The translations under genes and the position numbers were made by a program. 64,000 bases of DNA, from the NCBI GenBank assembly GCA_949126835.1, contig OX421497.1, positions 23,005,612 through 23,069,611 on the forward strand. The letters are read 5' to 3'. Origin of the DNA: Anisus vortex. Its lineage: Eukaryota; Mollusca; Gastropoda; Planorbidae. Within the stretch, counting starts at the first letter, position 1. The number at the start of each line of letters is the position of its first letter. Under the pieces are notes generated by a model, which was not told the DNA's origin, ran no database searches, and saw nothing but the letters and a program-made list of their open reading frames with translations. This document shows, in pieces, positions 37,120 through 47,649 of this stretch.

Positions 37120-38180
37120 TGTTGAAGTGTGCTATTCCATTTAAACTGTTACAGAAACAATAATAAGATTTTAGGATAAATTGTGGGCAAAGTCTGTCAC
37201 CGAGGGTCCCGGACTTGAATAATAGTTAGACCAGGATTTTTTTTCCCGGTACGGGAGGGTGTCCCTGAATTTGCCCAGCTCTGGTGGTTAACTGACATTA
37301 GTTGGGAAAAAGGTAAAGGCGGATGGGCATTGTGCTGGCCACACAATCTCCTAATATGCTGATAGGGTACCACGGAAACTGGTGATCGCCGGCCCTATGA
37401 AAAATCAACTTGGTCCGACCGGGGGTTTACATGACTTGTTTTGGGTTGGGGGAGGTGTACTATACCATAAAAAATCGCCAGAGGAGCAATCTGTGTTTGA
37501 CAAACAGGATAGAGAAGTTCCTGGTCTAAAGGCAAAGTTATACAAAGCCAGAGCTTCCTTCATACAGCTCAAATAGATAATGCCATCTAGAGGGCTTTCC
37601 CTACCTACCAGGTATTCAATGTCAACTTGAATTCTGCCCTGGTGTAAACAACAGAGGCATGGAGGAACACCAGGACTACAATCTGGAAAACCCAGTTACT
37701 TTTCATACGCTACCTCAGGAAGATTTTACAGAATCCTGACACCATTAAACAATTCCAATCTCTGACCAAGGACCTGCCAAAACTCCGTGGAAGGCGAAAT
37801 CAGGGAAAAGAAATTGGGTTAGATATGACACATCTTTTGTAAACTGTCATCCGGTCTTCACTGTCAAGGCATTTATTTAAGTTAAACTCCAAATGAAAGC
37901 AGAGAAGAGTCCAAACAGAAAAGGGGCAGTACTTGTTCGGTGTGGGTTGGGAGGGGAGGGAAGGGGGGCTTTACCATCATAGACGTAAACTGTCAAACTG
38001 TTTTGGAGGTGTTATGATAAACAGAATAGTTTTCTTAAAATGATTTATTTTATATGTCAGTAATTTTAAAATGTTGTAACAAGTATTGCCATAGCTTCCA
38101 GTGCAGTGGGGACATTATAAGGCAGTCTTTCCCACTTGCCCCATCTGATAAATATTTTCTACTAGTGAATGGGAATAAAG
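37120..38180. other. Intergenic, no gene recognised
   Basis: A slightly GC-richer patch at 37190-37620 (GGGCATTGTGCTGGCCACAC, GATCGCCGGCCCTATGA) looks like a worn interspersed repeat but has no second copy in the window. The rest is unremarkable. Confidence 0.4.
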
Positions 38181-38185
38181 TAGAG

Positions 38186-38386
38186 CAGGGGTCGGCAACC
38201 TTTTGATTATAGTGGGCCAACGTTGGATTTCCGATTCATTCAGCGGGCCAACTGACAAAAAAGCCAGCCTGCTCTAGTAGTTAATTTTTATCAGAAGAGA
38301 CTAGAATTGATTTTTTGGAAGTGCACCACGGGAAAATTGCACTGCGTGTCATATCTGGCACGCTTGCCGTTGGTTTCCGACCTCTA
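38186..38386. mobile_element. 201-bp hAT-like MITE
   Basis: The left end CAGGGGTCGGCAACC and the inverse of the right end, TAGAGGTCGGAAACC, match at 12 of 15 bases. This GGTCGGCAACC type is well known from hAT elements. The flanks AAGTAGAG (38178-38185) and AAGTAAAG (38387-38394) are an 8-bp target duplication with one mismatch. No coding capacity. Confidence 0.85.
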
Positions 38387-38399
38387 AAGTAAAGGATCT

Positions 38400-39080
38400 G
38401 CTTGCTCGTGCAAGACTCCTTTGGATGTGATGATACTGTGAAATCAGATATATGGAACATGCATTGTGCTATAGATTGTTTTTTTAAAACAACACTAAAA
38501 AAACATTTTAAAAATTAGAAACAGACATGCTGACAGACTCTCTAGGTAAAGAATTATTGTGTGTTTTAGTGGTTTTCCTATATTCTTGAAAAAAGAATGA
38601 TCTGATTGGCCATTATAGCCAAATGAATTGTGTGAGGGCAACAATGAACATTTATGGAATGCTTATGCACATCCATTTAGAACACACATTTTTTTAAGTT
38701 AAGACAAGAGATCGATTTTACTTTAATAATGTTTACACATTGAAACTGTGGTTGAATGCTATCACTAAAGGTTAAATTATAAACAACTAACAAGAAACTG
38801 AAATGCAGCTACGAGCAATGCATTTATTTCAAAACTGAATCTGAATATATTTCCATCTTATCTTATATGCCACACAGACACTTCTATACACAAGACGAGC
38901 TGCATAAGCCTATACAAGCTACAGATAAACATTTTATAAACTGCAATGAACAAAAAGCTATAATAATTTTAAGAGATATATTTATTTTTTACTGAAAACA
39001 TTTAGGAAAAGAATTAAAAATATTGTAATCGGGTTAAAAAAAGAGAATTTCTTTTTTTTTTTTTAACACTGCCTGAGAAT
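38400..39080. other. Intergenic, AT-rich, nothing recognised
   Basis: No gene or repeat of note, apart from the T-run at 39051-39064. Confidence 0.5.
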
Positions 39081-39084
39081 TGAA

Positions 39085-39250
39085 CACCCGTCTCTCACAA
39101 TGGGTCTCCCACAGGCGTCTCCCACAGGCGTCTCCCACAGGCGTCTCCGACACCCGTCTCCCACATGCGTCTCCCACATGCGTCTCCCACAGGCGTCTCC
39201 CACAGGCGTCTCCGACACCCGTCTCCCACATGCGTCTCCCACATGCGACT
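39085..39250. repeat. 12/15-bp GC-rich minisatellite
   Basis: CGTCTCCCACAG/ATG and CGTCTCCGACACC units repeat about 12 times. A super-unit holding CCGACACCCGTCTCCCACAT occurs twice (about 39147 and 39212). The frame on the minus strand (GDACGRR, WETHVGD) is a repeat translation. Confidence 0.9.
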
Positions 39251-39429
39251 AAAACATAATTATTAGATTTTTCTTACTGAAAACATTTTAGGAAAGCTTT
39301 AAGTCCTGAAATTCTTTAAAAAGTAGAAAAATAAAGTTATCATTGAGAAAACGAACCCAGGTCATGAGATTGAGAGGACACGTTCCGGAAGCGAGATCGC
39401 AAAAGTAAAATATAAGACAATGCATCACT

Positions 39430-39530
39430 TTAAATAATAATAATACTAATAATAATATTTGTATAGCGCTGCCAACAAACATAATGTAAGCTCAGAGTGC
39501 ATTTAACATACAACTAAGAACACGGACATT
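39430..39530 (-). mobile_element. 3' tail of a LINE, same family as 52270-52860
   Basis: ATAATAATA, then TTGTATAGCGCTGCCAACAA, ACATAATGTAAGCTCAGAGT and GCATTTAACA is the reverse complement of the end of the plus-strand element at 52790-52860. It is a severely 5'-truncated copy with the same (TTA)n tail. Confidence 0.8.
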
Positions 39531-39539
39531 ACTCTAGGC

Positions 39540-41040
39540 TAGGAGACAAAGCTAACTGATGATTTAAAAAAAAATATATAAAAATCAAATAAATGTAGCA
39601 TTAACCAATGAGGATCAGAATCCACACACACAGTCTACTTTATTATATGGATATAGATAGATTAATGAACTTTACTTGTTGGCTTTAGTATTGAAATAAG
39701 ATTCTGCAACCCATCTTTAAAAATGTGCAATGTGTGTGTGTGGGGGGGGGGGGGTATTCTAGAAATATCCAGGTCTGAAATGGGAACTTTAACAAAAATT
39801 CCATCAATAAAATGGTAGAGACAGAGAGAGAGAGAAAAATCACCAGCAGCCTAAATCTGTAATAACAAGCAATGTATGGAAGGGGAGATAATAACACAGA
39901 AGACAAACTCAGTGAGTAATTGTGTAAACATGAGAGGAAATAATTGAATTTCATCCCACAAAACATTTTAAAAACAGCAGCTAAATATTTTAAAGAGTGA
40001 GAATAAAACAACATGTTAATGTTCTAGTTGAAAACTCTGAAATGTTGTAATTTTAGCATTTATTAAGTGTTTTTTTTTTGACTAAGCATTTGAATATTTT
40101 ATATCAATTTAATTCTAATTTGTTTCTTAACAGTGGCTTAGCCAAGATTTCGAGGGAGGGAGGAGAAGCAGGGCTTTAGTGAGAGTATGTGGGGATACAC
40201 AGAGTGTAAGTGAGGAGGGTGCAATTGTGCACACAACAAATTTGCAGGGGCGATAGCAGGCTAATTGTTATCAGGTGCACAATTTACCCCATAAAAAAAA
40301 ACATTTATCTAAATATATATATCTAAAATGAAACATAAAATTAGATTCATTAAATATTTCAAAAAAAAAAGATAATATTAAAAGGACATAATTATTTTTA
40401 AGTACCCCCCCCCCCCCTGTGGCTATATCGGTTTCTTAAATATATTATTTCTCTGTGGCAATATTTATAGGCACAAAATGTTTTTAATTTAAACCACAAT
40501 TTTACACAAATTAGAAAAGTAGCAATGAAGAACCATTTTTTATGTTTTAAATGCATTGTTAGTTTTTTTAGAAATAATTTATAATACCGGTAAATATATT
40601 TGTAACATTCCAGTGCTTTTTGGTATAATGCACAATGCATTCAGTGTGGAAGTAACAATTTTTAAAGTTGGAATAACAAATACATAGGATACATAACAAT
40701 AATAATATTATTTTAAAAAGCAATGGCTACTATTCAATGTTTTTGTTGTTCTTGTTTTAGTGAGATTTGCACACATAAAAATTATGGCTTCAAAATTAAA
40801 ATATAAATATGAATTCTATTGAGTCATTTAAGTATGAATTACATACATTTAATTATCTAAAAGCTTTTTGGGGTTTTTAAAAACAACATTGTTTATATTT
40901 GATGCTTTTTGTACAAAATCTACATAATTAACAATCAACACACTTTCTCGATAAAAATGACTTTTAAATTGTTCATGTTTAATTATCTTAACTTATATTA
41001 TTTCTAATATGGCAGATAATTCTTTTTTTTTTTACAACAA
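39540..41040. other. Intergenic, AT-rich, no gene seen
   Basis: It holds a poly-G/GT tract at about 39730-39755, GA repeats at 39822-39834 and poly-C at 40405-40417. The long minus frames here are low in information and contain no domain. Confidence 0.5.
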
Positions 41041-41044
41041 GTGG

Positions 41045-41415
41045 TTCCAGGCAGGGAGTTGAGGAGTCGGAGTCGAGGGACATTTTGGGTACCTGGAGTC
41101 GGAGTTGGCACACAACACAATGCACATACTTCTACTAAATTTAGATTGGAATTTTTAAAAAAGCAAGTTTAAATATCCCAATTCACACAAAGTTATAATT
41201 AATGATTTCTCTACTGTAAGAATAAAGACCAATGCATGCAGTGCCTCACGTAACCGCAAAACAAAAACATTAAGTGACCATGAAGAAACATGCTTTTCAT
41301 GTGCCTCACTATATGGCAATACATTTGCATATTAATACAGAGGAGTCGAAGTCAGAAGTAAAAAAACTGAGGAGTTGGAGTCGGAACATTTACCTGCAGA
41401 CCCCACAGCCCTGAC
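41045..41415. repeat. GAGTCGGAGTCG-type interspersed repeat
   Basis: GAGGAGTCGGAGTCGAGGGA at about 41063, CTGGAGTCGGAGTTGG at 41094 and GAGGAGTTGGAGTCGGAACA at about 41371, ending CCCCACAGCCCTGA. The two ends look alike in direct and partly in inverted sense (CAGGCAGGGAG against the inverse CAGGGCTGTGGGG), as in a MITE, but no target duplication could be shown. Confidence 0.45.
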
Positions 41416-41674
41416 ATTGACATTGAATATATCGTTTTAGTTCTTTATATTTATTTCCTTATATTTTAGGCCTAACTTTTGAAGACAAAAAGTGTAAGAA
41501 GGCCTACCTTCAGAATAAGACACAGAGTTGACAGATTATTTAGAAAACTAATTAAAAAAATTGAAAGGTGTTTTGTTTAGTCTATTCAAGTCCATTGACT
41601 CTATTTGATTCGACTATGAATAGTCTATGACCATCATTTTATCTTATTAGATTTTAGTTTTTGTCTTATCTTAT

Positions 41675-41735
41675 ACATTACATTCTATAAAGAAGATTAT
41701 TGCATCCTACGCTCATCCGTGGTCCAAGTTTAGTC
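41675..41735 (-). repeat. SINE 3'-tail fragment
   Basis: TCTTATACATTACATTCTAT, then AAAGAAGATTATTGCATCCT and ACGCTCATCCGTGGTCC match 17095-17170 and 48105-48182. Confidence 0.75.
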
Positions 41736-41739
41736 TTGC

Positions 41740-42146
41740 ATTTTTAATTATGTTTTAAATGATGTTAAGTTACTGGTTTTATAGAAAACTTAACTAGAAA
41801 ATGACAAGTGCCCACTCGATACCGGAAGTCGATATTTTTATATCGCCTAAATGATGTAAAATATAAATATAATATTGTAAACCTTACATACTGACACTGA
41901 TTGTAGGGCTTACAATACAATTCAATAAACTCATAATATAATAATTTAAAGTAAAGTAGTAAAGTAATAGGCCTTAATAGTATAGTTAGTAGTAGTATAG
42001 TGGTAGCAATAGGCCTACTCAAGGCTACTCAGAATACTGCAATACTAAAGTTAAAGTAAAGTAATAGTTTTAATTTCAATAAGAAGTAAGTGTAAGAAGT
42101 AGGCCTAACAGTTTTGAAGAATTATAAGTTTTAAGTCTAAATACTG
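41740..42146. other. Intergenic, no gene seen
   Basis: AT-rich with many TAGTA/AAAGTAAAGTA words (41940-42070), a mild cryptic repeat. No coding evidence. Confidence 0.5.
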
Positions 42147-42860
42147 TTACGTCCACAATCCCCTTGTGGCCAGAGCCGTGTAGATATCGTTGATAATTCT
42201 CGTTAGTCCTAGGGTAGACTTTAGTTATTATTATTTATGTTTCAGTATTACACGAACTCTCCTTATGGTACTGGGCACAAACTCAGTATTTGCGTTCTAA
42301 CAGTTCCTTTCCTTGACGTTGGAGTAGTAAATAAATATTATAATATTGTAAACAACACAATAGAATAGTAACTTGACGAGGAAGCTTCAGTGTGAATGTT
42401 GTTGATAATTTAATTCAGGTGATATGTCCAAATATATACAATATGAAGATTATGTACAGTTAGAATAAAATAGTGCAAATACAAGCGTCCTCAAAAGAAA
42501 TTATCTCGAAACTCTCTGCCTTTAAGACAAACAAATCATTAAATACTATTTGAGTGGTGCGAGGGACAAACCTATTACTAGGAGGGGTGAAAAAAATGGT
42601 ATCATTACAAAACTCATAATAAAAATGATAGGAATAACCCTGTGCAGAAATAATAAACCATTCTTAACCATTCCGAGAATTTGAGGTCAGCCTAAACACG
42701 GAATCCCAACATTACCTAGAATCTCTCACCTTCGTAACTAAAAGTCGAGGAAATGGAAAAACTAAGCCCCGCCCACAAAATCTTGTGTAGGGAGAAAAAG
42801 AGAGGGGAATAAGCATTGTGTGTTCCAATACTTGGAAACCAACAGTATATGACAATACTA
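42147..42860 (+). repeat. About 700-bp interspersed element, inverted partner of 11900-12590
   Basis: It begins TGTTACGTCCACAATCCCCT and runs through ACGAACTCTCCTTATGG, CTTGACGAGGAAGCTTCAGT, GTGAATGTTGTTGATAAT, GAGTGGTGCGAGGGACAAAC and ATTACCTAGAATC to CCAATACTTGGAAACCAACA. Similarity to the other copy appears to go on slightly beyond this point. No protein is visible, so it could be a solo LTR or a non-coding DNA element. Confidence 0.8.
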
Positions 42861-42869
42861 AATCTATTA

Positions 42870-43790
42870 TATTCTATATCAATTTATGCTGTATGTTACT
42901 ATGTCTATGTCACTATACTTATTAAAACTATAATATGTAGTAAAAGTATGTAGGCAATGTATGAATAATGAATGTAGGCTGTAGACCCTTTTAAATAGTA
43001 TTTAAAATACTATATAGCCTACTATATACTATATTTATTATATAATAGAAAAATAAATAGAATATTACTATAACATAGAATATACTAATAGGCTTAATAG
43101 TAATAATAGGCCATAGGCCATAGCCATAGCGCCCATAGCCATAATTCATAATAATATCAATATATATAATTACGGTGAGTTTGTTTGTTTATATATTTAT
43201 TTATTTATTATATTTATATATTTAAATATATGTTTGTCCCCTATAGGCGCCGTTTGACTAATAGGGCCAAAAGTTAAATGTATAAATTGGAAACGTCCTC
43301 CAATAGAGAATTTTATTTTATGACTTATAATCATGAATGTGTTGATTTAAAAAATCCAAAATGTTAGATCCAACAATGCAAATAAATATAACTGTAAAAT
43401 AACAAATGGCCATTTCCGTTTATTTACAATGTTGAGCGCGATATTTACTTTGTTGAACGTGAGGGTCTTATCGGGTTTTCCCACTGCTGTTGTTTTTCTT
43501 TCTTTTTTAAAAGTTACGCACCGCAATTTGGCTTGGAGAGTTTAAATGGTGTAGGCCTACTTTTAAAAAATGTCTATCAAATCATTTCGTTTTTCATTAT
43601 AGATATTTGCATTATCCTTTTAAGTAAAAGTAATCAAATGTTTTAATTATTTAATAGATTCAAGTCGCTATTGAGAACATCCTTTAATATTATTATGCGA
43701 CTTTATTCACTCTACAAATTAAATTATACGCATTATAAAGGACAAGTTATAAATGATTACTTTTAAATACCAGAAGCTTAAAAGCAACAA
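42870..43790. other. Intergenic, AT-rich, no gene seen
   Basis: TA-rich and TTTA-rich tracts (42950-43090, 43180-43225). No exon or RNA gene supported. Confidence 0.5.
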
Positions 43791-43794
43791 TTTG

Positions 43795-44720
43795 TATGTA
43801 TAGCCAGTGTCAGGGCGACGGACACAATATAAAATAACAAAAACTAAATACCGAAAGAAACATTCTCAACACTGTTTTATTAATACAATAAGCACGAACT
43901 AAAATTAAATTTAAAAAAAAATCGTTCTCACTTTAGTTTTTATTGTATTGAAATATTATTTTCTACTTTTGTTTTATTATTTACCTTTTTATTGTTTGGT
44001 ATTTGTCTTGTTTCTTTTTTCTTTTAGATAGTTTATCATTGTTAATTTAATATTATTAATAACAATTCAACACAACTGTTCGCTACGTTTTAATACTAGA
44101 AGCATAACAGCAACAATTAATATGCCAGGGTCAGGGTGACCGAATTTAAAAAGTCTTTTAGAAAATCCGGACGAGCCTTTCGGCTCTTGTGTTCAGGGTG
44201 TAACGTTTAGGATAGAGTGAACTCTGTCTAGGCTCCGGCCACCCCATGACACGTCGAATGCGTGGCGGGCAGTGTAACAGGGAAGGTTTCCGCAGGCCAG
44301 GGATAGTTCACTGAGGTTCTTCTAAGAATCATTATCGTGGTGGCTCGCCCGTATACCTGCACTGTCACCCGTTAGCGCAAATCCTATACTATAAGTACAG
44401 GCATCCAGGCACCGGGTGGTTCTCGAGACTGGAATGCTACGTCAATTGCTTCCTTCCCACCGAGACCCCGTGGCCTCTCGGCAGTGCAATGGATCTCGGA
44501 CCCGCTGCTAGGACTCTCCCCCACGCGTTCGCCCGCGGGTGTATTCTTAATGGGAATGTATCGGCGGTTTACACACTACGCCAGTCTTTGAGGCCCATGG
44601 GTGCAGTAGTGGGTCAGGGCGACCAGAAACAAGAAAAAAGAACAAAAACTAAATACCGAAAAGAAACGTTCTCATTCCAGTTTTTATTGTATATTATATA
44701 TTTTATTGTATATTTTATTG
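43795..44720. repeat. GC-rich segment flanked by direct repeats
   Basis: AACAAAAACTAAATACCGAA plus an AGAAAC-TTCTCA continuation appears at about 43837-43872 and 44643-44675, each following a GTCAGGGCGAC word (43808 and 44615). A third AGGGTCAGGGTGACC lies at 44127. Between the second and third is a sharply GC-richer block (44165-44620: CTAGGCTCCGGCCACCCCAT, CCGTATACCTGCACTGTCAC) unlike its AT-rich surroundings. Probably an interspersed element; class unknown. The short frame at 44489 has no domain. Confidence 0.55.
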
Positions 44721-44724
44721 TATA

Positions 44725-45590
44725 TTTTTTCTTTCTCTCTTAACAAAACACATTGTAGTCATTCGTTTCTCCGTCATTTTGACGGGCATAACCACTAGTA
44801 AAAGTAGTATTATAAGTATAGTCTAGAGTCTAGACAGTATGAGTATTTTAGGAGAGATAGGCCCCTAGCCCCTTGGGCGCCTTGGCCTTGGCCCTTGGCC
44901 CTAGGGCCGCCTAGGCCTACTAATTTAATATATATTTAATATTTAAGACTTCAAATTAAAATGAGGCTATTTATTATATTTAAATTTAATAATATTGTTA
45001 AGTACGAATGCCTACTCGACTAAAAACTATTACATTATTACTTTTGTACGGCTTCAATCAAATAATATTACTTACCATTTCAGTATGTCTTCCCCAGTGT
45101 CCGTGAATCGAAGCCAAAAAATATTCTTTCCTTTCCTTTTTTATTCACCAAGTAAAAACTTCCGTGTTTAGGGAGAGTGTTAAAAACTAAGACGAAACAG
45201 GGCGAAATTATTGAGTAGATATTTTTAAATTACCTCCCCTGCTGATTCATTGGCATTTCAGATGAGCGAATACCAGGAGCACACTTTATTCGATTAAATA
45301 ATTGTAAGCTATTTATAAACATGTGTTTACACAACAAAAAAAACTTACATGTTGTTAAATAAAATCAATAGTGTACAAGACAATGGCCATGCGCAACCCC
45401 AGCCAGGCTGTCACATCAAGAGTGCCACTCCCCTATAGGAACTATAAATGGAACTTTTTAAGACTTGACTTGGGGTCCTAAACCTCGCTTTTTTCAGGAG
45501 ACCCTCCCTTTTATCGTAAAGCAAGAAGCTTTTTTTTGTCTCTCTAATCTATTCAATGATCAAGGTTGTATCACTGCAACAGTTGCCTGT
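44725..45590. other. Intergenic, no gene recognised
   Basis: This holds a GC-rich low-complexity patch of GGCC/CTTGGCC words (44858-44918). An ETS-like ACTTCCG occurs at 45158, and on the minus strand a GGTAAGT donor-like word at 45070. Together they could hint at a 5' exon of a divergent transcript, but nothing else supports this. Confidence 0.35.
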
Positions 45591-45599
45591 GAGGTTTGC

Positions 45600-46812
45600 C
45601 CCAGAGCCCATAACTCACTGCAGAGGGTGGAGATCTACACAACACTGCGGCGCTAATTGTTTCGCGGATGTATTCTACACTTCAAAAATGTACTAAACAC
45701 GCCCTCACTTATAAGCCACGAAGCCATCGAAAGACTGATACAAGTCCCGGTGAACAATACACTTGAAGCTGTCCCAACTATGAACGAGCTAATGGCAGCT
45801 ATCCGCCAAATGTCCAATGGGAAAGCACGTACTGGCCCCGATATGATTCCTGCTGAGATTTACAAAGAGGGTGGTCCGGTGCTGACAGGTAAACTGCTTT
45901 GCCTACTTCAGACCATATGGGAGACAGAAACGGTACCACATAACCTCAAAGATGCTTCCATAATTCACTTCTACAAACGCAAAGGCAACCGACAGGCCTG
46001 TGACAACCACCGCGGAATCTCACTGTTGTCCATTGCTGGCAAGATCTTGGCTAGACTTCTACTAAATCGCTTAAATGCTCACCTGGAGCAAGGTCTACTA
46101 CCTGAAAGCCAGTGCGGCTTCCGTAAGGAACGCGGCATGATCGACATGGTATTTGCAGCTAGACAGCTTCAAGAGAAGTGTCAAGAGCAGAACTCAGACC
46201 TGTATTCAATTTGTATCGATCTGACCAAGGCATATGACTCAGCCAGCAGAGATGGCCTATGGAAAATCATGGCAAAGTTCGGCTGCCCTAGAAAGTTCAT
46301 AGCCATGGTAGGCAGTTTCACGACGGTATGCAGGCCCGTGTCCAGGACAACGGAGAGATGTCTGATCCCTTTCCACTGACAAATGGCGTCAAGCAGGGAT
46401 GCGTTCTGGCTCCAACACTGTTTAGTCTAATGTTGACAGCCATGCTCAGTGATGCATTTAGGGATGGACGTGAGGGTGTAGATATTAGGTACCGCACTGA
46501 TGGCGGGCTGTTCAACCTTAGGAGACTCAAAGCAAAAACAAAGGTTAAGTCTGACACCATTCATGACTTACTATTTGCCGGCGACTCGGCGACTGTGCTC
46601 TCAATGCCGGCTCTGGAGCTGATCTGAAACACAGTGTTGAAAAATTTTCCAGTGCATGCTCAAACTTTGGACTTACCATCAGCACTAAGAAGACAGAAGT
46701 TCTGCACCAACCAGCCCCCGGAATGCCCTACGTCGAGCCAAACATCAGTATCAATGGTGAAAAAATCAACACAGTAAACCGCTTTACGTACCTTGGTAGT
46801 ACACTGTCTTAA
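45600..46812 (+). mobile_element. 5'-truncated LINE, reverse transcriptase remnant
   Basis: The RT part of a second LINE family, different from the one at 28-31 kb. The readable parts, in three frames, are: HNSLQRVEIYTTLRR, stop at 45654-45656, KARTGPDMIPAEIYKEGG, LKDASIIHFYKRKGNRQACD, CDNHRGISLLSIAGKILARL, ESQCGFRKERGMIDM and CIDLTKAYDSASRDGLW (catalytic Asp). A frameshift follows at about 46318, then NGVKQGCVLAPTLFS and LLFAGDSAT, another shift at about 46600, and NFGLTISTKKTEVLHQPAPG and FTYLGSTLS, ending TAA at 46810-46812. The active-site FADD has become FAGD. No endonuclease part is present. Confidence 0.88.
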
Positions 46813-47649
46813 CGATGTTGACGACGTACAGACCATCGATCGCTTTTGCTGAACAAAATTAGTAACCTATGGGCCCTCCAAGCACAGGTCAGGGTCCTTT
46901 GGTTCCATATGGTCGTTGGATAGGCCTAATATCCACCTGAAGGCCTCAACGATGCATGTAGGCCTAAACAACATGCAAATTCCTTCCAGAACATATCCAG
47001 GGTCATTATTGGTCAAGCTGAACTGGCACCTCGGTAAACATAAAATGCCTTCAGCCAGTCATAATATATTATTATAATCCCCGTTGTAAGCCTACCCCCC
47101 CCCCCTTCTACTTTTCCATTTCATATAGCCTAAGCTAATTAGCCTAAATTGTAAACACTTTGTACTTAGCACGTCATTGCCAGACGCACGTAATACGGCC
47201 TGCTATTTTTACATAGAGTAAACGGATCTATTTTAATAATGTGTGTTTATTAAGGACAGGTGGGTAAGTAAAATAAGTATTGTACACGTAGGCCTACAGT
47301 GTACAAAGATACATAGAGCACAAATTTTTTGCCGCCATTCATCATAAAAATATATAGGTCTGTGATTAAATGAGTGTCTGCTTTTATTTTTTAGGGCAAT
47401 CATTTCCTTATTCACATGTCGTCAAAAGATACTTCCAATATTATACTTATTGTTTTGAATTATAAATGAGAGAAAAATAATAAAACACTAGTTAATGCGG
47501 TATTTAATAATATTTACTACATCTTTTCATTTCAATTTATCACAAATAACTACTACTACTAATTAAAAGCGATACCAATTTTTTTGTACTGCTGCCTTCT
47601 ACTTTTCTTTATTTATAATTTCTAAACTTTCATTTATAAACATTTAGGG
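46813..47649. other. NPAT upstream region
   Basis: The first part (to about 47060) may be further worn LINE sequence. A poly-C tract is at 47094-47105. Just before the start codon, TTTCATTTATAAACATTTAG followed by GG could be a splice acceptor, so the 5' untranslated region may begin in an upstream non-coding exon here. No promoter element can be assigned. Confidence 0.4.

Noticed and set aside
41045..41415. hAT element with CAGGGCTGTGG ends
   Set aside because: The ends are only partly inverted and no 8-bp target duplication was found, so it was kept only as a low-confidence repeat.
44489..44743. 84-codon plus frame in the GC-rich block
   Set aside because: No domain, and it runs into the flanking direct repeat and a TTTATTGTATA microsatellite.
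45040..45130. 5' exon of a divergent gene (GGTAAGT on minus strand)
   Set aside because: A single donor-like word and an ETS-like site are not enough; no downstream coding exon was found.
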